19,892 nt of DNA from contig CADCIU010000051.1 of assembly GCA_902801585.1 (NCBI GenBank), positions 1 through 19,892 on the forward strand, given 5' to 3'. A program made the position numbers and the translations under genes. Positions 14,548 to 19,892 of the stretch are shown here, piece after piece. The stretch comes from an uncultured Lachnospiraceae bacterium (GTDB taxonomy: Bacteria; Bacillota_A; Clostridia; Lachnospirales; Lachnospiraceae). The first letter of the stretch is position 1; each line of letters starts with the position of its first letter. The notes under the pieces were generated by a model, which did not search any database, was not told the origin of the DNA, and worked only from the letters and a program-made list of their open reading frames with translations.

Positions 14548-15753
14548 TCACTCCACAGTGGCATGTGACTGGATGTACTCTTTTACCAGATCAGGCAGAA
14601 TATAGTGCTGGATCAGATAAGGTCTTCCATACTGTTCCTCGACTTCATCGGTCACTTCCTGCTCTGTCAGGAAAGCATTGTACTGCTCATCCGTAACCGT
14701 GATCCCGGCCTGCGCCGCCAGATCCTGATAAGCCATATTTCTGAGGCAGGCTCCTTCTGCAGCTTTCTGCAGGACCTTTTCATATTCTCTCTCGTTCTTG
14801 GCGTCAAAATAGTCCATTACACTTGAAAAATCAAAATTCAGTCCATATGCAGCATACATCTGCGCCGCGTAAGCAAATTCCTCTTCATTGATCGTCATCT
14901 GCAGCGCTTTCAGATGCTTGACATAATCTGTCGGATACTTATCTGCGGAGATATTGTCCGTAATATACTGATCCACAGCAGCTGCCAATTTGGTCTGATA
15001 ATTGGTATCTCTCAGATACTGTTTGTATTCTTCCGCTGTCTGTGCCTGCTCAGACAGATGCTCTTTTACAAATGCATCATTGAACTCGGGCAGCTCATAA
15101 ATACCGTTGACCGTCACGGCAAAAGACGCCTCTTTGCCGGCATAATCCGGATTCCCCTCATAAGGATCCGGGAAAGTGACATTCACAGTCACCTGGTCGC
15201 CGGGATGCGCACCGATCAGCTGCTGCTCGAAATCATCGATAAATGAACCGGAACCAATCGTTAAATCGTAATTATCCGCCGTTCCGCCTTCAAATTCAAC
15301 ACCATCCATGGTTCCCACATAGTTGATGCTGACTTCATCGCCGTCCTTGATCGTCAGGGCTTTGTCTGTGTTCAGGTTCTTGTTGCTCTCAAGCACGCTC
15401 TGGATCTCATTCTCCAGCTCTTCGTCTGTGTACTCCACGTCGGCTTTTGCTATTTTGACGCTGTTTACGTCAAAAGTCTTGACATAATCATTTACGTTGA
15501 CGCCCTGGATCGTGCCGTCTTCGTTCAGCATTGCACTGTAATCTGTGGATGCTACTGTCTTAGTTTTCTGAAAATACCATTCTCTTCCAATCATTCCAAC
15601 GACAGCAGCAGCGATCGCAACTCCGATCACGATCCAGATCGTTCTCGTGATCATTGCACTGCGCTTCGCACGTTCCCGCTCGTCTTTCGCACGCTCACGC
15701 TTCGCTTTGCTGGCGGACATTCCGTCATATTTCGTACTCTTGTTATCGGCCAT
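14548..15753 (-). CDS. Membrane-anchored trigger-factor-like FKBP peptidyl-prolyl isomerase
   Basis: The 401-residue protein probably folds exported proteins on the outer face of the membrane. A basic cytoplasmic head rich in Lys, Arg and Glu (1-34, SKAKRERAKDERERAKR) is followed by one membrane helix (about 35-56). Residues 136-220 form an FKBP/trigger-factor PPIase domain: DGDEVSINYVGTMDGVEFEGG, then GSGSFIDDFEQQLIGAHPGD and VTFPDPY. Residues 221-401 resemble the trigger-factor C-terminal chaperone arms (LPEFNDAFVKEHL...). The ribosome-binding N-domain with FRxGxxP is absent, so it is not housekeeping trigger factor. GAGGAG lies about 12 bases upstream of the ATG, rather far. It has its own extended -10 promoter at 15813-15821 and terminator at 14496-14524. 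Confidence 0.88.
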   Translation of the reverse strand: MADNKSTKYDGMSASKAKRERAKDERERAKRSAMITRTIWIVIGVAIAAAVVGMIGREWYFQKTKTVASTDYSAMLNEDGTIQGVNVNDYVKTFDVNSVKIAKADVEYTDEELENEIQSVLESNKNLNTDKALTIKDGDEVSINYVGTMDGVEFEGGTADNYDLTIGSGSFIDDFEQQLIGAHPGDQVTVNVTFPDPYEGNPDYAGKEASFAVTVNGIYELPEFNDAFVKEHLSEQAQTAEEYKQYLRDTNYQTKLAAAVDQYITDNISADKYPTDYVKHLKALQMTINEEEFAYAAQMYAAYGLNFDFSSVMDYFDAKNEREYEKVLQKAAEGACLRNMAYQDLAAQAGITVTDEQYNAFLTEQEVTDEVEEQYGRPYLIQHYILPDLVKEYIQSHATVE

Positions 15754-15812
15754 AACAGTTGCTTTCTCCTCTCGAACTTATTTCCGTATCCCATTATATC
15801 GGACAAGTCCCT

Positions 15813-15821
15813 ATTATAGCA
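15813..15821 (-). promoter_or_regulatory. Extended -10 promoter of the trigger-factor-like gene
   Basis: On the minus strand TGCTATAAT (TGN plus perfect TATAAT) lies 60 bases upstream of the start codon. A second TATAAT is at 15793-15798. No strong -35 is visible for either, as is usual for extended -10 promoters. Confidence 0.55.
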
Positions 15822-15839
15822 CGATTTCCCTTCTCACGG

Positions 15840-16145
15840 CTAGTGGAAATCTTCATCCGTTTCCAATCCATAGTAGAGCAAAATATTGTAAGCCGCGTTG
15901 GCTTCCCGAGCAGCCTTTTTCTCCCGCCAGGCATCGATCTCGCTCCGAATCGACAGCATCTCATCTACGACCAGCTCAACCTTCTTGGGCTTCACATTGT
16001 TCAGATAGGAAACCATCCGCCCCATTGCCTTGGGGCTTCCCAGATGCTTTGCGATCGCATGCCCGAGTTCCTCCGGAAATCCGAGAGATACGACCGCATG
16101 AACAAGCTCATCGCGGGCGGCTATCCATTCATTTCTGTTATCCAT
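15840..16145 (-). CDS. Small conserved protein of unknown function
   Basis: This 101-residue soluble, mostly helical protein has an N-terminal segment NEWIAARDELVHAVVSLGFPEELGHAIAKHLGSPKAMGRMVSYL and a KKAAREANAAYNILLYYG C-terminus. I recall similar uncharacterised proteins in Lachnospiraceae but know no function. No catalytic motif, signal peptide or membrane helix is present. The start is the ATG at 16145, 7 bases after GAGGA; an in-frame GTG immediately before it is less well spaced. It lies 38 bases downstream of the flavoprotein gene and is probably cotranscribed with it, so it may be an accessory of that enzyme. Confidence 0.75.
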   Translation of the reverse strand: MDNRNEWIAARDELVHAVVSLGFPEELGHAIAKHLGSPKAMGRMVSYLNNVKPKKVELVVDEMLSIRSEIDAWREKKAAREANAAYNILLYYGLETDEDFH

Positions 16146-16183
16146 CACTGCATCCTCTTTTTCATTCTCGGTTCATTCTCCGG

Positions 16184-17584
16184 TCATTTACCGGCCGATT
16201 CAATAACCTTCCTGTAGGGCATCAGCATTCCCTCCGTCATGGAAATCTTGCTCTTCTTCATAAGCTTCTCATTTCCCATCAGAGCACCGACCAGATACAT
16301 CCCCGCGATCCTGCCTCGCTTTTTCTGCGGGAAATCGTAAAAACCGTGCTTCTTGTAGAACCGATGATCCTCCCGCATCATTCCCTGCATCTCGAAGATC
16401 AGATCCCGGAAAATCTTAAGCCCGCCGACACCATAGAAATTCTTGGGCGGCGTATACTTGTGCCGGATCGCGTAAACCAATCGATGCGCCAGCTGATCGA
16501 TTTGATGCGCCAGCTGATCGATTTCACCATTCGGATTATGCTGATCCGAAGCGATCCCTGTCAAAAAATTGCCCCCCACTTCGGCTCTCGCCTCGATCAG
16601 CGTGCGAAGATTCTCTTCCTCATCCAGATTTCCGTCAACGAGATAGCCCACCGGCTTACCCATCGTCACTGTGCGATGCCCGTTGCAGAACTGCCGGTCA
16701 TCATAGAGCTTGAACCGATATCCCATCGAATGATCCCGGATCGAAAAAGCATAGACCACTGCGTCCGCGTTATTAATATGCGCACGCAGGAAATCATCAA
16801 ACCCGTCTTTATAGATACACTTCCCGTCAGATGCACAGTGGAAACATCCCAGGCATCCGCCCGCAAAAGGGAACTGCCGAAGATTAATGACCTCGCACTC
16901 CCCCGGAAATCTCTTCCGGAATCGCTCGATCATACTCAAAAGCGCGCTATTCCCATCTTCTTCCGCATAATCAGTTACCAGCGCAACCCTTGTGTTCCCC
17001 GCTCCCAAGGCTCGATTGACGGCGCTGTTCCCCGCTCCCGAAGCTCGAGTGACACCGCTGCTACCTAAGCCCGAAGCTCGGGTACCTGCGCTTGCGGGCT
17101 CACAATAACCGTTCCGTATGTTCCACAATACATACTTAAAAAAAGCACGCGCCTCCTTCTGCCCTTTCCTCGACAGCAGATCCTCCATGTCTGCAGAAAG
17201 CCCGCGTATAGAGCGCAGCTGCATATCAGCACAATTATCCGCAATAAATCGATGTGCCGTCGTATCGTAAAAATGCTTGGATGTCGTGAGCTGCGTCGCA
17301 TATTTAGCCGAGAAATCGACGCCGCAATCCTTCATAAGCTCAATGAATCGATGAAGCTGCGCCGGTGCCAAAAAAGTGTAGACCGGATAGCAAAAAACAA
17401 TCAGTTCAGCACGCTCCAACGCTTCACGCGCTTCTGAAAAATCCTTCTCAATGCTGCGAATCTGCTGACCGACATGAATTGTTTCATACTCATGATCCGG
17501 AAACAGTACCTTAATGTACTCCATTGTCTGCAGCGTGATGCTCGCATTCCCGGCAGGAGAGCCATTCAATATAAGTATTCTCAT
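16184..17584 (-). CDS. Two-domain flavoprotein: flavodoxin-like plus iron-sulfur flavoprotein domain
   Basis: The 466-residue protein joins two flavodoxin-fold NAD(P)H-dependent-oxidoreductase-like domains. Domain 1 (1-150) starts MRILILNGSPAGNAS, the FMN phosphate loop, and has VFCYPVYTFLAPAQLHRFIE. Domain 2 (from about 199, TRVALVTDY) has Cys244, Cys247, Cys250 and Cys256 in the spacing C-x2-C-x2-C-x5-C, the compact motif for a 4Fe-4S cluster in iron-sulfur flavoproteins. It is followed by NADAVVYAFSIRDHSMGYRFKLYDDR. Residues 166-198, the linker, are three 11-residue units coded by tandem palindrome cassettes. A 21-bp duplication gives IDQLAHQIDQLAH near the C-terminal third. The start is the ATG with GGGGAGG 9 bases upstream; the frame stays open to 17635 only through a palindrome. 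It is probably a cytoplasmic electron-transfer enzyme with unknown partners. Confidence 0.85.
   Translation of the reverse strand: MRILILNGSPAGNASITLQTMEYIKVLFPDHEYETIHVGQQIRSIEKDFSEAREALERAELIVFCYPVYTFLAPAQLHRFIELMKDCGVDFSAKYATQLTTSKHFYDTTAHRFIADNCADMQLRSIRGLSADMEDLLSRKGQKEARAFFKYVLWNIRNGYCEPASAGTRASGLGSSGVTRASGAGNSAVNRALGAGNTRVALVTDYAEEDGNSALLSMIERFRKRFPGECEVINLRQFPFAGGCLGCFHCASDGKCIYKDGFDDFLRAHINNADAVVYAFSIRDHSMGYRFKLYDDRQFCNGHRTVTMGKPVGYLVDGNLDEEENLRTLIEARAEVGGNFLTGIASDQHNPNGEIDQLAHQIDQLAHRLVYAIRHKYTPPKNFYGVGGLKIFRDLIFEMQGMMREDHRFYKKHGFYDFPQKKRGRIAGMYLVGALMGNEKLMKKSKISMTEGMLMPYRKVIESAGK
16483..16524. repeat. Perfect 21-bp tandem duplication in the flavoprotein gene
   Basis: The unit starting GATGCGCCAGCTG occurs at 16483-16503 and again at 16504-16524 without a mismatch. 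It duplicates seven residues (QIDQLAH) and keeps the frame. The perfect identity suggests a recent event. Confidence 0.9.
16993..17091. repeat. Three tandem 33-bp palindrome cassettes in the flavoprotein linker
   Basis: Units at 16993-17025, 17026-17058 and 17059-17091 each contain a family palindrome (for example TTCCCCGCTCCCGAAGCTCG) plus a flank ending in GC. Each is exactly 33 bp and encodes 11 residues: AGTRASGLGSS, GVTRASGAGNS and AVNRALGAGNT in protein order. The frame is kept and no stop arises. Confidence 0.88.
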
Positions 17585-17607
17585 CCCAGTTAACCTCCCC
17601 ATCCTGT

Positions 17608-17628
17608 CCTCGAGCCTTGGGCCCGGGA
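17608..17628. repeat. Palindrome family copy in the flavoprotein leader
   Basis: CCTCGAGCC, TTG, GGCCCGGGA. It lies about 10 bases upstream of the GGGGAGG ribosome site and produces a false in-frame N-terminal extension. Confidence 0.7.
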
Positions 17629-17639
17629 AACACAACTAT

Positions 17640-17660
17640 TCTCGAGCCCGAAGCTCAAGA
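17640..17660. repeat. Palindrome family copy
   Basis: TCTCGAGCC, CGA, AGCTCAAGA: the core is intact apart from one G-to-A change. It lies 11 bases from the previous copy, between the terminator at 17675-17708 and the flavoprotein gene. Confidence 0.65.
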
Positions 17661-17674
17661 CTATCTTAACAAGG

Positions 17675-17708
17675 AAAAAGGCTCATCGCAATTCATACGA
17701 TGAGCCTT
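17675..17708 (-). terminator. Terminator of the YkuK-like gene
   Basis: AAGGCTCATCG and CGATGAGCCTT form an 11-bp perfect stem with a 9-nt loop. On the minus strand TTTTTCC follows. It lies about 47 bases past the stop codon. Its sequence is unrelated to the palindrome family. Confidence 0.88.
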
Positions 17709-17727
17709 AACATAACCTCGAACTTTG

Positions 17728-17750
17728 CCCTCGAGCCTCGGCTCGGGAGC
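17728..17750. repeat. Palindrome family copy just after the YkuK-like gene
   Basis: CCCTCGAGCC, TC, GGCTCGGGAG: a well-preserved stem with a 2-nt centre. It lies 5 bases past the stop of the YkuK-like gene and upstream of the regular terminator. Confidence 0.78.
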
Positions 17751-17754
17751 TAAA

Positions 17755-18249
17755 TCACTTCGACAACCTGTCCGCGATCGTGCTCGCCACAAAGCTGTCC
17801 GGTTTGACACTGCAATCATAACCGCACGCTTTGATCCATCCTACCAGCTCCGGAATCAGCTCTCTCGTCTTTCCGCTCGTGCTGTTTCCTGCATCCACAT
17901 GGATCGCGATCGGGCAGTTCACATACATTTCCTCATATTTACCGCTGTTCTCCATAGCCTCGACCAGCGTCTCCGCCACGCGGAGGCTGTCGTTCGTCTC
18001 TACATGCAGCTTCGTCCTGACATCTCTGATCAGCGGCTGGTGCGTGATCTCGTAGAAGAAAATGCCGCCGTGTCCTTCACATACCACTGCAATGACAGAC
18101 ACGATTTTAGTCCGGTCAAAATTCTGCGAGTCCGTTCCGATAATGATCTGAGTTTGTGCTTCATACTTCAGGTGATCATTGTAAAACATTAAAATCTTGT
18201 CAGGAATCTGCTCAATACTGAGTTTTCCGTATGTTGGGCTTTTGTACAT
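17755..18249 (-). CDS. ykuK: YkuK family protein (DUF458, RNase H-like fold)
   Basis: The 164-residue protein matches the YkuK/DUF458 family, whose predicted fold is RNase H-like. IIIGTDSQNFDRTKIVSVIAVV (first strand with its Asp), a KLHVETNDSLRVAETL segment with the conserved Glu, HVDAGNSTSGKTRELIPELVGWI with a second Asp, and the end KPDSFVASTIADRLSK are all present. A nuclease role is predicted from the acidic residues and is not proved. The start is placed at 18249 because AAAGGAGG lies 5 bases upstream; the adjacent ATG at 18252 is too close. An open stretch to 18339 is leader, since it contains a hairpin with a T-run. Length fits the family. Confidence 0.85.
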   Translation of the reverse strand: MYKSPTYGKLSIEQIPDKILMFYNDHLKYEAQTQIIIGTDSQNFDRTKIVSVIAVVCEGHGGIFFYEITHQPLIRDVRTKLHVETNDSLRVAETLVEAMENSGKYEEMYVNCPIAIHVDAGNSTSGKTRELIPELVGWIKACGYDCSVKPDSFVASTIADRLSK

Positions 18250-18288
18250 CATCTCCTCCTTTCCGCTTCCCGACTGCTGGAGAAAGGC

Positions 18289-18334
18289 AAAAAAAGCAGC
18301 AGGATCATCGCCTTTGCGGCAACAATTCCTGCTG
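18289..18334 (-). terminator. Terminator-like hairpin in the ykuK leader (candidate attenuator)
   Basis: On the minus strand CAGCAGGA pairs with TCCTGCTG, enclosing an inner TTGCC/GGCGA helix, and a C then seven T follow. Only about 37 bases separate the T-run from the ykuK start, and they hold the ribosome site but no promoter. The hairpin either ends transcription from the LRR gene upstream or controls read-through into ykuK. Confidence 0.72.
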
Positions 18335-18508
18335 ATCATTACAAACCTGAATACCGTTGAATTCTATTCGTTCATCCGGTATATCTGCCTTTCTTTCTTC
18401 GTTGCCTGCAGCTTAAGTATATAACCTCCGCAAGCTTTAAGATATCAACCGCTGGTATAACATCACTCCAGCCTGACGCTCCAGCCCCCCTTTTCAAGCA
18501 CAGAAAAT

Positions 18509-19892
18509 CTACTTTGCTTCATACGGGATGCCCCGGTTTCGCGCAAAGTGCTCCGCATAAGAACCCTTGCTGCAATGGATCGTGACGTTATACTTCAGGG
18601 TCACCTCACCGTTCGCATTCTCTTCCCTGATCGGCTCAAAGTTCACGGATCCGATATACATGACACTGTCCGGGATCTCGATGTCCGAGATCATAAACGC
18701 GCTGTAGAATGAATTGTCCTCAATACATGTGGTCCCATCCGGTATGACCACTCTTCCCTTCCTGCCGGAAGGACAAGCGATCACCGTGTTCTGATCTCTG
18801 TCCATCAGCATGCCGTCCACTGTTGAGAATGCCGGGTTCTGCGGGTCCACCTCAAATGCCGTATTGCCGATCGATCCGAAAGCGTTGTCTCCAACCTCAA
18901 TGACCTTGGCCGGAATCCTGATCGTCTGCGCGCTTCCCTCGCGGAGTACTCCTCCCATTCCGTCCTGATACGCATTCCTTCCGATCCTGACAAGGCTCTC
19001 CGGAAACTCAGGTGCCGAAACCTGTGTATAACTGAATGCCTGATTTCCGATCGTTCTAGTCCCTTCTGCAAGATGCACTGTGCTGAGCGCCTTGCAGTCA
19101 GAAAATGCAGAATTTCCGATCTCCTTCACGGCCGGCAGCGTGATCTCCGTTAAGCTGCCGCAAGAGGAAAATGCCCTCGATCTAATCTCCTCAAGTTCTG
19201 TCTCCGGATCGAATACTATCTCTGACAGCTGGCTGCAGGAATAAAATGCATGATCCCCGATCACTTTGAGTGATCCCGGGAAACTGACGCTCTTCAGGTT
19301 CCCGGCCTCGCTGAAGGCATAATTTCCGATCGACTCTGTCCCCTCCGGGACAGTATAAGTCTCATCCGCCCTGGTTACGGGATATTTGATCAGTTCCGTC
19401 CCGTCTGCATTAAACAGAACACCTTCTCTCACGCTGTAATTTTCATTCTCACCGTTTTGCTCAAAAGAAGAAACGCCGCCGGCAAATGCCTCCGGATCGA
19501 TATAACGGAGGCTTGTTGTCACAACAAAAGGCGCTTCTCCCAAATCTCCCATACTTCCTGCTTCCAAGGTCTCCAGGTTTTCCAATGTTCCGCGGACCGG
19601 AGTAGAAGAAGACATCGCTTTTCTTCCGAGGTGCGTGATTGTTGTCGGTAAGATCACTTCGGCCTGATAATGGACATCACTCAGCGCTTCGGCATTGATC
19701 GCCGTAACCCCCTCAGGGATCACCAGCTTTGTAAGGTTGAGAGCTTTGCGTCCTGTTTCATCCAGAATACTGGACGTTGTGCAGATCTGCTCTCTGCCGT
19801 TGCCTACTGCCGTCACATCCCTGCCTTCTGCCTGCGCGGGAATCTCTACCACTTCATCTTCTCCTGAATACCCTATGAATACGGCATGGTCC
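18509..19892 (-). CDS. BspA-like leucine-rich-repeat (LRR_5) protein, partial
   Basis: The gene enters from the right edge; the frame is still open at 19892 (DHAVFIGYSGEDE before the first listed GTG), so the N-terminus, any signal peptide and the start are outside. The visible 461 or so residues are tandem LRR_5 units of the Treponema/BspA type. They repeat the pattern I-P-x-x-V-x-x-I-G-x-x-A-F-x-x-C-x-x-L, as in LKVIGDHAFYSCSQLSEIVF, VKEIGNSAFSDCKALSTVHL and VIEVGDNAFGSIGN. Interspersed segments such as YSVREGVLFNADGTELIKYP are typical of the same proteins. It ends in a VTIHCSKGSYAEHFARNRGIPYEAK cap. Such proteins are usually exported and bind host or cell-surface targets; export cannot be checked here. 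The stop codon is at 18509-18511. Confidence 0.9.
   Translation of the reverse strand, partial: DHAVFIGYSGEDEVVEIPAQAEGRDVTAVGNGREQICTTSSILDETGRKALNLTKLVIPEGVTAINAEALSDVHYQAEVILPTTITHLGRKAMSSSTPVRGTLENLETLEAGSMGDLGEAPFVVTTSLRYIDPEAFAGGVSSFEQNGENENYSVREGVLFNADGTELIKYPVTRADETYTVPEGTESIGNYAFSEAGNLKSVSFPGSLKVIGDHAFYSCSQLSEIVFDPETELEEIRSRAFSSCGSLTEITLPAVKEIGNSAFSDCKALSTVHLAEGTRTIGNQAFSYTQVSAPEFPESLVRIGRNAYQDGMGGVLREGSAQTIRIPAKVIEVGDNAFGSIGNTAFEVDPQNPAFSTVDGMLMDRDQNTVIACPSGRKGRVVIPDGTTCIEDNSFYSAFMISDIEIPDSVMYIGSVNFEPIREENANGEVTLKYNVTIHCSKGSYAEHFARNRGIPYEAK

Noticed and set aside
14548..15753. Housekeeping trigger factor (tig)
   Set aside because: The ribosome-binding domain is missing and a membrane helix is present, so this is a different, anchored paralogue.
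15647..17068. Plus-strand open frame of 473 codons
   Set aside because: It overlaps three minus-strand genes with good ribosome sites and recognisable domains. Its composition (Arg, Ser, Pro, His) is that of an antisense shadow.
17678..17708. Hairpin at 17678-17708 as a palindrome family member
   Set aside because: It has GAGCC in one arm by chance, but its stem (AAGGCTCATCG) and 9-nt loop do not fit the family. It is an ordinary terminator.
4190..17750. CRISPR array explanation for the repeated sequence
   Set aside because: Copies are single or paired palindromes at gene junctions with no regular spacer length, no constant repeat length and no cas genes.
18467..18488. Short direct repeat GGCTGGAG twice past the LRR gene
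   Set aside because: Two 8-bp copies 5 bases apart, with no stem or T-run and no similar copies elsewhere in the window. It is too short to support a claim.

Overview
The window looks like chromosomal DNA from an anaerobic low-to-mid-GC Firmicute of class Clostridia, most likely Lachnospiraceae or a neighbouring family. The grounds are strong AGGAGG-type ribosome sites, sigma-A-like promoters, a DUF3798 lipoprotein, a hisS-aspS pair, a membrane-anchored trigger-factor-like foldase, a clostridial-type Ser/Thr-kinase N-lobe and a BspA-like LRR_5 surface protein. No rRNA, tRNA, CRISPR array, transposase or phage gene was seen.

Layout. 1-675 (-): start of a DUF3798 lipoprotein gene with its own clear promoter. 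889-4011 (-): aspS and hisS, with hisS transcribed first. 4012-4362: a 351-base gap with no gene. 4363-5214 (+): an HdeD/DUF308-like membrane protein ending at a strong terminator. 5331-7301 (-): a membrane protein followed by a degenerate kinase N-lobe protein with Pro-rich repeats and a membrane tail. 7427-8689 (+): a lone condensation/acyltransferase-fold protein with an HxxxDG motif. 8765-9822 (-): an unknown anchored protein followed by a small HD hydrolase. 9934-10680 (+): a DUF218 (SanA/YdcF-like) membrane protein. 10767-14433 (-): a UvrD-family helicase, a MaoC-like hotdog protein and a zinc-ribbon protein. 14548-15753 (-): the membrane-anchored trigger-factor-like foldase. 15840-17584 (-): a two-domain flavoprotein with a Fe-S cysteine motif, then a small conserved protein. 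17755-18249 (-): a YkuK-type RNase H-fold protein with a terminator hairpin in its leader. 18509 to the right edge (-): a BspA-like leucine-rich-repeat protein, cut by the window.

The feature that stands out is a family of about 20 short GC-rich palindromes between roughly 4.2 and 17.75 kb. The core is CCCCGAGCC, a 2-4 nt centre, then GGCTCGGGG, often with TTCCCC on the left and GAGTG on the right. Copies sit at most gene junctions. One forms a textbook terminator (8694-8727). Others lie in leaders, just upstream of a ribosome site. Several sit in frame inside coding sequence: three tandem 33-bp units in the linker of the flavoprotein, one in the linker of the helicase, and two decayed ones in the zinc-ribbon protein. 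No candidate mobilising gene is in the window. The family resembles REP elements or Rickettsia palindromic elements in behaviour, but I do not recognise this sequence.

The genes are mostly separate one- to three-gene transcription units, not one pathway. Joint function can only be suggested for hisS-aspS (tRNA charging) and, weakly, for short operons such as helicase-MaoC-zinc ribbon.
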